Source: Paludibacteraceae bacterium | Lineage (GTDB): Bacteria; Bacteroidota; Bacteroidia; Bacteroidales; Paludibacteraceae | Assembly (NCBI GenBank): GCA_017454915.1 | Contig: JAFTCC010000041.1 | Span: forward strand, 1 to 38,015 | Length of the DNA stretch: 38,015 nt | Direction of reading: 5' to 3' | Shown: piece by piece, positions 16,851-24,360 of the stretch | How the letters are laid out: each line of letters begins with the position of its first letter | Numbering within the stretch: position 1 is the stretch's first letter | Position numbers and translations under genes: made by a program | Notes under the pieces: model-generated | The model's database searches: none | What the model was told of the DNA's origin: nothing | What the model saw: only the letters and a program-made list of their open reading frames with translations

Positions 16851-17474
16851 ATGAAAAAAACGACCGCCATACTAATAAGCAGCCTTGCCGCGTTTATCAT
16901 TATCGTAACATGGGTAGGCAGAGGCTATAACCAAATCACCATAGAGGCAGAAAACACCGCCCGCGCTTGGGCCGACGTTGAGGCTAACTATCAGCGCCGC
17001 GCCGACCTGCTGCCCAACCTTGTGGAAGCCGCAAAAGCAGCCGGAGCGAGGGAGGCAAAGACATTCACGCAGGTTGCAGAGGCAAGGGCTAATGCCACCA
17101 ACATTAAAATTGATGCAGAAAACATCACTGAACAAAACTTGCAGGCCTTCCAAAAAGCGCAAGGACAAGTGGCTGGCGCACTAAGCCGACTCATTGCTAT
17201 GAAAGAAAGTTATCCACAGTTGAAGAGCAACGAGGCTTTCCTCAAACTCCAACGCGAGATTGCTGTTACGGAAAACCGCATCGCAGCATCGAGATACACC
17301 TTCGGCGAACAAGCACGGGATTATAACACCAAGATAAGAGAAGTGCCTAACAACATTGTGGCAATGATAACAGGATATAAAGCCAAACCATACTTTAAGG
17401 CCGACGAGGGCGCGCAATTTGCAACAAAAGTCGACTTCGGATATGACAAAAAAGCAGAAAACGCTGAAGAATAA
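16851..17474 (+). CDS. LemA family protein, membrane-anchored
   Basis: A 207-residue LemA protein: N-terminal membrane anchor (about residues 5-24, no lipobox cysteine), then the all-helical LemA core, recognised by YNQITIEAENTARAWADVEANYQRRADLLPNLVEAAK and FGEQARDYNTKIREVPNNIV. The bulk should face the periplasm. LemA proteins have no settled function; they recur beside TPM proteins, as here. The next gene is a paralogue with the same layout, so the pair is a tandem duplication that has since diverged. Confidence 0.93.
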   Translation: MKKTTAILISSLAAFIIIVTWVGRGYNQITIEAENTARAWADVEANYQRRADLLPNLVEAAKAAGAREAKTFTQVAEARANATNIKIDAENITEQNLQAFQKAQGQVAGALSRLIAMKESYPQLKSNEAFLKLQREIAVTENRIAASRYTFGEQARDYNTKIREVPNNIVAMITGYKAKPYFKADEGAQFATKVDFGYDKKAENAEE

Positions 17475-17503
17475 ATAGTAATAACCAATAAATTATCATC
17501 ACA

Positions 17504-18103
17504 ATGAAGACAAAATTCCTTTCTATCATCTTTGCAGTGGCAACCGTATTCTCACTCTCATCATGCGGCACCTACAACGAAATGGTTACTCAAGAAGAGA
17601 ACGTAAACGCCAAATTCTCTGAAATTGACAACCAGTATCAACGCCGTTCGGACCTTGTGCCCAACCTCGTTGAAGCTGTAAAGGCAGCCGGTGCACGCGA
17701 GTCAAAAACTTTCACACAAGTTATCGAAGCCCGCGCAAAAGCCACACAAGTTACGATTGACGCAAGCAACCTGACTGAGGAAAATCTCGCCGCTTATCAG
17801 AAAGCGCAAGGTGAACTGGGCATGGCACTTAGCAGACTTATGGCAGTGTCAGAGTCATATCCCGACCTGAAAACAAACCAAAACTTCCTCAACCTGCAGG
17901 ACGAACTCACAGGAACAGAAAACCGCATACTCGTTACGCGTACCGAATACAACTCTGCCGCACAAGAGTACAATACCAACATCCGCCTGTTCCCGAAAAA
18001 CCTTATCGCAATGATATTCAGCTTCAAGGCTAAACCTTACTTCCAAGCCGACGAAGAAGCCAAACACGCACCAAAAGTTGACTTTGGCTACGAAGAGGAC
18101 TAA
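17504..18103 (+). CDS. LemA family lipoprotein
   Basis: A second LemA copy, 199 residues, 29 bp after the first. It differs at the N-terminus: a lipoprotein signal (FSLSSC, lipid-carrying cysteine C21) replaces the plain membrane anchor. The core is closely alike (QYQRRSDLVPNLVEAVKAAGARESKTF, then EYNTNIRLFPKNLIAMIFSFKAKPYF). One paralogue held in the inner membrane by a helix and one by a lipid could allow different placement of two similar proteins. It is last in the TPM-LemA-LemA operon; a strong terminator follows at 18167. Confidence 0.93.
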   Translation: MKTKFLSIIFAVATVFSLSSCGTYNEMVTQEENVNAKFSEIDNQYQRRSDLVPNLVEAVKAAGARESKTFTQVIEARAKATQVTIDASNLTEENLAAYQKAQGELGMALSRLMAVSESYPDLKTNQNFLNLQDELTGTENRILVTRTEYNSAAQEYNTNIRLFPKNLIAMIFSFKAKPYFQADEEAKHAPKVDFGYEED

Positions 18104-18166
18104 TACAATTAAACTAGTAAACTAGCATGACTAGTAAAAACTAGAAAGACAAAAGCAACTAAAAAG

Positions 18167-18207
18167 GACAAGACACGACAATCAACAAGACTCGTGTCTT
18201 GTCTTTC
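18167..18207 (+). terminator. Terminator of the TPM-LemA operon
   Basis: A perfect 12-bp stem, GACAAGACACGA (18167-18178) with TCGTGTCTTGTC (18192-18203), and a 13-base loop, followed by TTTCT. It ends 22 bp before nadK, so nadK must have its promoter inside or beyond the hairpin, or depend on readthrough. Confidence 0.75.
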
Positions 18208-18228
18208 TAACTAAAAAGTGGTAAAAGA

Positions 18229-19068
18229 ATGAAGATAGCCATCAACCGTGACTTGCGCTCGCAACTGTCCCAAAACGTTGAGCCGCAACTCATTTCGCTT
18301 CTCACCGCCTCACGCATGGACGTGGTGCGCCTCACAGGTTTTGACGGACCTACAGCCACAGCCCTGCTTGACGCTATGACTGACGACGACATCGTCATCA
18401 GCCTCGGTGGCGACGGGACTTTCCTACGTACTGCCGCAATGATAGCGCACCGTCAAATTCCAATCCTCGGTATCAACTGCGGAAGGCTCGGATTTATGGC
18501 AGACACCACTACCGATGAGCTTCAGAACGTCATCAACAAATTGGCTACAAGGCAATACAACATAGAACGCCGAACCGTCGTATGCGTCAAACCATCAGCA
18601 GAACACACCCTGCCCCAACAATTTGCGCTCAACGAAATTGCCGTGCTCAAACAGGACCTGTCAGCAATGATTGGAATTGACGTCAAAATAGGAAAAGAAC
18701 ACCTCAACACTTACTATGCCGACGGACTGATTGTAGCCACACCAACAGGTTCAACAGCCTACAATCTAAGCGTGGGCGGTCCACTGCTGCACCCGGAAGT
18801 TCACAGCCTCGTGGTTTCGCCTGTGGCAAGCCATAGCCTCACCGCCAGACCTATCGTGATACCTGACGACTGCGAAATATCTATCTCAGTGGGCAGCAGG
18901 TCTAACAGCTTTATGCTCTCTGTGGACGGTCAATCAACAATCCTGCCGTGTTCAACAACACTCACCATACACAAAGCACACTACTGCCAGCCTGTCGTAA
19001 GGTTTGCTGAACACTCATTCTTCAGTACTCTGAACCAAAAACTGCTCTGGGGAGAAGACAAAAGATAA
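18229..19068 (+). CDS. nadK: NAD kinase
   Basis: Phosphorylates NAD to NADP using ATP or polyphosphate. The signature GGDGTFL lies at residues 60-66 with catalytic D62; LNEIAVLK carries the NE motif; ADGLIVATPTGSTAYNLSVGGP is the conserved nucleotide-binding region; DGQ near residue 225 is also kept. At 279 residues it is normal for bacteria, with a short N-terminus beginning MKIAINRD. The start at 18229 is the only ATG near the family start. No typical promoter is visible in the 22 bases after the terminator. Confidence 0.95.
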   Translation: MKIAINRDLRSQLSQNVEPQLISLLTASRMDVVRLTGFDGPTATALLDAMTDDDIVISLGGDGTFLRTAAMIAHRQIPILGINCGRLGFMADTTTDELQNVINKLATRQYNIERRTVVCVKPSAEHTLPQQFALNEIAVLKQDLSAMIGIDVKIGKEHLNTYYADGLIVATPTGSTAYNLSVGGPLLHPEVHSLVVSPVASHSLTARPIVIPDDCEISISVGSRSNSFMLSVDGQSTILPCSTTLTIHKAHYCQPVVRFAEHSFFSTLNQKLLWGEDKR

Positions 19069-19254
19069 CCGATTATTTACTATTTGACAATTAAAGTATG
19101 TAGTGGTGCGACGCGATGCGGCAATATGCAGGGGCACGCCACGACGGTCGCAGCGTGAACATTCGCAACCACTTGAAATTTTATAAGTTATTAACAAAAC
19201 GGGCTTTACTAAAACGTGGAATTTTTAGAAGTGCCCTATAATAAACAGCTAACC

Positions 19255-20220
19255 ATGCAAAAATCAGATTTAAGAATCGTCTTTCTTGGCACACCAGAGT
19301 TTGCGGCATCAAGCCTTGACGCGCTTGTGAGCGGCGGATACAACATCGTGGCGGTGGTTACCATGCCCGACAAACTCGCCGGACGCGGACACAAAATAAT
19401 CACATCTCCTGTTAAAGACTACGCCGTAGCGCATAATCTGCCAGTGCTTCAACCCGAGAAACTCAAAGACGAGACCTTTGTTGAGCAGCTGCGGTCTTTC
19501 CGCGCCGACCTACAAATCGTAGTCGCCTTCCGTATGCTACCCGAAGTCGTGTGGACCATGCCACGCCTCGGAACATTTAACCTCCACGGCTCGTTGCTGC
19601 CGCAGTACCGCGGGGCGGCACCCATCAACTGGGCAATCATCAACGGAGAGCAGGAAACTGGAGTTACGACGTTTTTCCTCAAGCATGAGATTGACACTGG
19701 AAACATAATTCTGCAAGAACGAACAGACATCGGAGATGACGAGACCTTCGGCGAAGTGTATGACCGCCTGATGAACATAGGGGCACGCCTTGTAACGCAA
19801 ACTGTTGACATGATTATCAACGGCACAGTCACAGAAACCGTTCAGGATAACATAGACCCATCAAGCCTTAAGCCGGCACCAAAGATATTCAAAGACACCT
19901 GCCGGATTGACTTCAGCAAGTCAGCCAAAGAGATTCACAACTTTGTCCGTGGCTTAGCACCTGTGCCGTGCGCATGGACAGACCTCTGCATAAAAGGCAC
20001 CAAATACGAGGCCTGCAAAATTTTTGCGGTGAAACCAATCACGTCGGAGGGCGAAAACCCAAAGGCTAAAGATGAGGGCAGCTACAATGTGCCTATAGCC
20101 GAAGTCACAAAAAATTCGCTGCGCGTACCATGTGCCGACGGATGCGTTGAAATCCTCGAAATGCAATTGCCTGGCAAGAAACGGCTACCTATCCGCGACA
20201 TACTCAACGGCTTGCGATAA
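19255..20220 (+). CDS. fmt: Methionyl-tRNA formyltransferase
   Basis: Formylates initiator methionyl-tRNA using 10-formyl-tetrahydrofolate. The N-terminal domain shows RIVFLGTPEFAASSL, FRMLPEVVW, the catalytic region FNLHGSLLPQYRGAAPINWAI and ETGVTTFFL; the C-terminal domain (RIDFSKSAKEIHNFVRGLAPVPCAW) binds tRNA. At 321 residues it is complete. I chose the ATG at 19255 because homology begins with MQKSDLRIVFLG; the frame is open up to 19216. The 186 bp before it show nothing clear. It converges with ilvE, with a strong hairpin between. Confidence 0.95.
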   Translation: MQKSDLRIVFLGTPEFAASSLDALVSGGYNIVAVVTMPDKLAGRGHKIITSPVKDYAVAHNLPVLQPEKLKDETFVEQLRSFRADLQIVVAFRMLPEVVWTMPRLGTFNLHGSLLPQYRGAAPINWAIINGEQETGVTTFFLKHEIDTGNIILQERTDIGDDETFGEVYDRLMNIGARLVTQTVDMIINGTVTETVQDNIDPSSLKPAPKIFKDTCRIDFSKSAKEIHNFVRGLAPVPCAWTDLCIKGTKYEACKIFAVKPITSEGENPKAKDEGSYNVPIAEVTKNSLRVPCADGCVEILEMQLPGKKRLPIRDILNGLR

Positions 20221-20271
20221 AAACGCTGATAAGCCACACCGGGCATTGAGACCCATCAAGGTATAAACAAA

Positions 20272-20307
20272 GCAAGCGGACATGCTCATTAAGGCATGTC
20301 CGCTTGC
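20272..20307 (-). terminator. Terminator between fmt and ilvE
   Basis: A perfect 14-bp stem, GCAAGCGGACATGC (20272-20285) with GCATGTCCGCTTGC (20294-20307), and an 8-base loop. On the minus strand it is followed by TTTGTTTATAC, so it serves ilvE best; the stem may also stop fmt transcripts. Confidence 0.75.
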
Positions 20308-20362
20308 GATATGAATCTGCTCTATTAGATGTCCAAGTCTATCGCTAATGACTGAGCGAGGT

Positions 20363-21376
20363 TTAGCAGTCAATGAGATGGCACCATCCGTGAATGTCTT
20401 CCGTTCTGCCGAACTGTATGTCACGGAGGGTTGTAAACAGTTTGACACACACCGGACCCGGCTCAATGCCGTAGTTATACACAACTCCGTTGTCAGGATC
20501 AGTGATTGTACTAATCGGCGAAATTGCCGCGCCAGTTCCGCATGACGCGGCCTCCTGAAAATCACCAAGTTCGGTTACCGCAATGCGGCGTTCCTCAACC
20601 TTAATGCCCATATCGCCACACAGCGTCATCAGGCTTCGGTTGATGATAGAGGGAAGTATGGAGTCTGATTTTGGAGTGCAGTAAACACCGTTTTTAACAA
20701 GGAAGATATTTGCTCCGCCACATTCGTCCAGATACTTGTGTTCTGCCGAATCGAGGAACAGCACCCCCAAGCCTTGTTCGTGAGCAGGCTCCGTGGCACG
20801 CAGCGATGAGGCGTAATTGCCGCCGACCTTATACTGGCCAGTACCGAATGGAGCTGCACGGTCAACATGACGGTTGATGACGAATGGCGTGGTGCCGAAC
20901 CCAACCGGGAAGTAGGGGCCTATCGGTGTTACTATCACACAGAATTCAAACTCATCGGCAGACGACACTCCGACGCGCGGCGACGTTCCAAACATGATGG
21001 GGCGTATGTATAGCGTGGCTCCCGTGCCGTACGGCGGCAAATAGTCGATGTTGTATTTGACCGCCATCTCCATAGCTTGCAAAAACATGTCAACAGGCAC
21101 CGGAGGCATATACATTGCTTCAGCAGAGGACTGCATCCGACGCGCATTCATGTCAGGACGGAATATGCCAATCGTGCCGTCAACACGCCGGTACACCTTA
21201 AGTCCCTCGAAGCACTGCTGAGCATACTGCAAACCCGCTGCAGCGGCATGTATGTTAATAGTCTTGTCAGGCGTGGCGACCAAATCGCCCCAAGCTCCGT
21301 TGCGGTAACTGGAGCGTATCATCACGTCCGTTTCAGTATAGGAAAAAGTCAGTTTCGACCATTCAATGTCTTTCAT
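20363..21376 (-). CDS. ilvE: Branched-chain amino-acid aminotransferase
   Basis: PLP-dependent fold-type IV enzyme that makes valine, leucine and isoleucine from their 2-oxo acids. Motifs: YAQQCFEGLKVYRR near residue 50, RPDMNARRM, FGTGQYKVGGNYASSL with the PLP lysine, YLDECGGANIFLV, and CGTGAAISPI in the C-terminal part. At 337 residues it is of the BCAT type II length. The start at 21376 (MKDIEWSKLTF) is preferred; an in-frame start 27 bases upstream adds residues without homology. A terminator follows on this strand at 20272-20307. Confidence 0.94.
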   Translation of the reverse strand: MKDIEWSKLTFSYTETDVMIRSSYRNGAWGDLVATPDKTINIHAAAAGLQYAQQCFEGLKVYRRVDGTIGIFRPDMNARRMQSSAEAMYMPPVPVDMFLQAMEMAVKYNIDYLPPYGTGATLYIRPIMFGTSPRVGVSSADEFEFCVIVTPIGPYFPVGFGTTPFVINRHVDRAAPFGTGQYKVGGNYASSLRATEPAHEQGLGVLFLDSAEHKYLDECGGANIFLVKNGVYCTPKSDSILPSIINRSLMTLCGDMGIKVEERRIAVTELGDFQEAASCGTGAAISPISTITDPDNGVVYNYGIEPGPVCVKLFTTLRDIQFGRTEDIHGWCHLIDC

Positions 21377-21447
21377 TATTCTCTTTTTTATATTGTCAAG
21401 CACATGACAAAAGATGTCCAGTGCCTTTAATGATTTGTTATCTCAAA

Positions 21448-21483
21448 ATTCGGAGCACCCCGAATAAACTGAGCACTCCGAAT
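21448..21483 (-). terminator. Probable terminator of the DUF4270 gene
   Basis: ATTCGGAG (21448-21455) and CTCCGAAT (21476-21483) form an 8-bp stem, extendable inside with mismatches. On the minus strand TTTTGAG follows. It lies 25 bp after the DUF4270 stop. Confidence 0.5.
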
Positions 21484-21507
21484 CACATATATTTCCTCTT
21501 CCTTGCT

Positions 21508-22890
21508 TTAGAAACCGCTGTAAAGCAATTTGAGTGTCAAAGGCTTATCGGAGTTGGCACCGCTATATATTCGCGTGGCGGACATGGTGTTGAGCGGTCG
21601 TACAGCCGACAATCCCTGAGCAGGTGATTCCACCATAACGGGAACGAGTGTCAAATCAAGATTCATATTGTCGTATGATGCTTTATCGCGATAAAAATAC
21701 ACAAGCATATACGATAGGTCGTAGGCATAGTAATAATATGTGCTGTCCTTGCTGTCAACGCCAGTATTCAATGACGAGACTATGGCACATGTGTCGGTTA
21801 GAATTTCATTTTTGAGGAAGAAATTCTCCATAGCCTCGGTTTTGATGAGCAGCATTTGTTTTGCCGGGCTGTCTTCCTCAGTGTTCATGACATCGACCTG
21901 CAGTATAGCTCCGTTAAGATACAGCCGGCGGTCTTCGGGTATCTTGGCGTCAATTTTTTCGATAATGTTATCTAATGGCAGAGTGATGTGCGCAAACATG
22001 TTCGACGGCGATGACACATAGTTGTATTTGGTGTCTGCACTAAGGCGCTCAAACACTTCATCCTGGTCGGGGTGATAAAAGCGGTTTATGGTCCTTACCT
22101 CTCGGTTTGCAGGTAAGGTCTTCACGTCGTTGTAGCGTGTCTTTGTACCGTCAGGCTCCTCATAGTCATAGTGATAATAGGCGTGCAAGTCGATTTGGTT
22201 GACATAGAGGACCGTTGAGTTGCCAAACTGCGATGTTATATAAAAACCTTTGAAAAACTCATTAAATGTATCTTGGTCCTGGCTATGCTTCTGCATCTCG
22301 GCGAAAAAGGTTGATGCCCATTCATCATTCAGCCTCATCACCACGACGGGATGGTATTGATTATCATAATTGTTGAGCAGTGAGTCAGTTGGGTGCAAAG
22401 CGCTCACCGTCCGCTGTGCCACGAGTGTGCTCTTGGTGCAGTAGTCAGAGGGTTCGATGTTGCTCGGATACGACGTTCCGTAATCAAACGTGGCCACGTC
22501 CATCTCATAGACGCTGATGTCTATCACTGCGTTCTGGTGACCATACCAATCGTTGTAGTTGATGAAGAGTAGCATGGAGTCGAGCACAGCCCCCTTGGGG
22601 AAACTATAGCCCTCGAGGCACGCCAACTGTGTGAAGAGGTCAGCCTGTGTGGTTCCGAAAGTGGGGTCGCTGTACATGCCCAGCAAAAAGGAGTCGGCGT
22701 TGCAGTAAATATAATCAACCTTGGAGTTGAATGTGGTGAGCCGGAAAGTGTCTGCCGCCACAAGTATCCTGTCTTCGACGGGACTGATGCTACCGCCGAC
22801 GGTATTGTCCTTTTCACCGCACGACACTAACGCAATTGCCGCTACTGCCAGTGCCGCAAAAAAGGTAAATATTTTATTTGAAAGTTTCAC
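21508..22890 (-). CDS. DUF4270 family lipoprotein
   Basis: A 460-residue lipoprotein: signal peptide with lipobox ALVSC (C24), followed by the DUF4270 pattern (VGGSISPVEDRILVAADTF, VDYIYCNADSFLLGMYSDPTFGTTQADLFTQL, GAVLDSMLLFINYNDWYG). The family is a Bacteroidota surface or periplasmic lipoprotein of unknown function, rich in beta strands. Cysteine is followed by GEKD, close to the acidic surface-export signal of this phylum but not a clear match. It follows the starch-synthase-like gene by 53 bp on the same strand; this pairing is recurrent in Bacteroidales, usually near pantothenate genes, which are not in this window. Confidence 0.85.
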   Translation of the reverse strand: MKLSNKIFTFFAALAVAAIALVSCGEKDNTVGGSISPVEDRILVAADTFRLTTFNSKVDYIYCNADSFLLGMYSDPTFGTTQADLFTQLACLEGYSFPKGAVLDSMLLFINYNDWYGHQNAVIDISVYEMDVATFDYGTSYPSNIEPSDYCTKSTLVAQRTVSALHPTDSLLNNYDNQYHPVVVMRLNDEWASTFFAEMQKHSQDQDTFNEFFKGFYITSQFGNSTVLYVNQIDLHAYYHYDYEEPDGTKTRYNDVKTLPANREVRTINRFYHPDQDEVFERLSADTKYNYVSSPSNMFAHITLPLDNIIEKIDAKIPEDRRLYLNGAILQVDVMNTEEDSPAKQMLLIKTEAMENFFLKNEILTDTCAIVSSLNTGVDSKDSTYYYYAYDLSYMLVYFYRDKASYDNMNLDLTLVPVMVESPAQGLSAVRPLNTMSATRIYSGANSDKPLTLKLLYSGF

Positions 22891-22943
22891 TTGAGTTGTT
22901 CGTTGCTAATGTTTCACTCCAAAATCATCGCTTCAACTTGCCA

Positions 22944-23783
22944 CTAATCGCCAAGCAGTGAGCGGAAGAAATCGAGGTAGTGTGTCTTCACATCTTCGCT
23001 GGCAGTGCCGTCAAGTATGGGCTTGCCGCTTGCCAACGCATAATCCTTAACTTCTTGCTCTATGAATGGCGTGTCAAAAATCACAGCGTCGGAATACTGC
23101 AAAGCCAGTTTTGTCAAAGAAGCATAATCGACCTTCTTTCCGGCCACTTGCTTCACATCCTCGCGTGTAATGCCGTCAAGCAGCACTATATCGCCAAAAT
23201 TGTCGGCATAAGGCTCAAAATGGATATTGTCGTCCAGACGAGTTATCACCACCGCGTCGCGGAAGAACGGGTTGTCATGATACGCCGTTTTGATATAGAG
23301 CGGCGCAACAGATGCAAGCCATCCCTGACACACGATGATGTCCGGGGTCCACCTGAGTTTCTCGATTGTCTCGAGCGATCCTCGCACATAAAATATGCTG
23401 CGCTCCGCATTATCTTTCAGCTTTCCGTCATTGTCATTTTTGCCACTGCTATGACGATGGAAAAACTCTTCATTGTCAATAAAATAGACTTGTATCCGCG
23501 CCTCGGGTATGCTCGCCACCTTAATGATAAGCTGGTGATCCGTGTCATCGATTATGATGTTCATTCCCGAAAGCCTGATAACCTCATGAAGTTGGTTTCG
23601 TCTTTCGTTTATCTCTGAAAACTTGGGCATAAAAGTCCTTGTCTCAAACCCGGACGCCTGTGCATATTGTGGTAGCATGCGGCTCAGTTTGGTTCGAGAG
23701 TTGCTTTCCGTCAAATACGGATAAATCTCCTGAGAGATGAAGAGGATTTTGGGATTTTTTCTCATAACGGCATTAGGAGGCAT
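22944..23783 (-). CDS. Starch/glycogen-synthase-like protein (GT5 N-terminal domain only)
   Basis: Resembles the N-terminal Rossmann half of glycogen/starch synthase (KILFISQEIYPYLTESNSRTKLSRMLPQYAQASGFETRTFMPKF; later PDIIVCQGWLASVAPLYIKTAY). With only 279 residues it lacks the C-terminal ADP-glucose-binding half, and the first motif lacks the KxGGL loop (here TESNSRTKLS), so synthase activity is doubtful. Such short forms are widespread in Bacteroidota upstream of DUF4270 genes. Two starts are possible: 23783 (MPPNAVMRKN), which has AGGAGG 4 bases before it, or 23765 (MRKNPKIL), where homology begins. A perfect palindrome covers the first start. It has a consensus promoter at 23798-23828. 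Confidence 0.82.
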   Translation of the reverse strand: MPPNAVMRKNPKILFISQEIYPYLTESNSRTKLSRMLPQYAQASGFETRTFMPKFSEINERRNQLHEVIRLSGMNIIIDDTDHQLIIKVASIPEARIQVYFIDNEEFFHRHSSGKNDNDGKLKDNAERSIFYVRGSLETIEKLRWTPDIIVCQGWLASVAPLYIKTAYHDNPFFRDAVVITRLDDNIHFEPYADNFGDIVLLDGITREDVKQVAGKKVDYASLTKLALQYSDAVIFDTPFIEQEVKDYALASGKPILDGTASEDVKTHYLDFFRSLLGD

Positions 23784-23798
23784 AAAGCCTCCTAATGC
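23770..23798. repeat. 12-bp perfect palindrome over the start of the starch-synthase-like gene
   Basis: GCATTAGGAGGC (23770-23781) and GCCTCCTAATGC (23787-23798) are exact complements with a 5-base loop. The right arm touches the -7 box at 23798, and the left arm covers the first codons. It could be an operator or, if in the transcript, a hairpin hiding the AGGAGG. Confidence 0.75.
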
Positions 23799-23828
23799 AA
23801 AGTTACGGAAAAAAAACGGATTATCAAA
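23798..23828 (-). promoter_or_regulatory. Promoter of the starch-synthase-like/DUF4270 operon
   Basis: On the minus strand: TTTG (23828-23825), 19 bases, TAACTTTG (23805-23798), an exact consensus. It lies just before and partly within the end of rpiB (stop at 23834), so this operon is not dependent on rpiB transcription. Confidence 0.75.
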
Positions 23829-23833
23829 ATTTT

Positions 23834-24265
23834 TTATGCAACTGGAATTTTATTTACCCTTTTTTGGTGCCGTCCGCCTTCAAAGAGGGTATTAAGGAAT
23901 GCCTCAACGATTTCTATTGCCAGTTCGTGCGCAATGAACCTTGCTGGCAGGGCAAGCACATTTGCGTTGTTATGCGCCCGCGCGAGCTGCGCAAGTTCGG
24001 GCATCCAGCACAGTGCCGAGCGTATGCCCTGGTGCTTGTTTGCCGTCATGTTGATACCGTTGCCAGAACCGCAGACGATGATTCCGAAGTCATATTCGCC
24101 CGCCTCGACAGCAAGTGCCAAAGGGTGGGCATAGTCGGGATAATCACAACTGTCTGGCGTGTGCGTGCCGAAGTCGTGGATTTGAATGTGCTCGTTCTCA
24201 AGATAGCGGGCTATGGCTTGCTTCATTACAAGTCCGGCGTGATCTGACGCTAATGCAATTTTCAT
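23834..24265 (-). CDS. rpiB: Ribose-5-phosphate isomerase B
   Basis: Interconverts ribose-5-phosphate and ribulose-5-phosphate in the pentose phosphate pathway. RpiB/LacAB motifs: ASDHAG with D8 and H9, YPDYAHPLA, the catalytic cysteine C65 in VCGSGNGI, and AHNNANVLALPARF. At 143 residues it is full length. It lies 95 bp after the response-regulator gene on the same strand, with no clear promoter of its own in between, so cotranscription is possible. Confidence 0.95.
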   Translation of the reverse strand: MKIALASDHAGLVMKQAIARYLENEHIQIHDFGTHTPDSCDYPDYAHPLALAVEAGEYDFGIIVCGSGNGINMTANKHQGIRSALCWMPELAQLARAHNNANVLALPARFIAHELAIEIVEAFLNTLFEGGRHQKRVNKIPVA

Positions 24266-24360
24266 AATGGCAGTGATTTATGGTTATTATTTTGTATAAA
24301 ATCTGATTCAACACGTCCAGCAACAATGGCCATGATCTTGTTGGTGACCATACGCGGCGT

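Noticed and set aside
19069..19254. GC-rich patch with GCGACG/GGTCGC-like words before fmt as a REP element.
   Set aside because: The arms do not pair well, and only one copy is seen.
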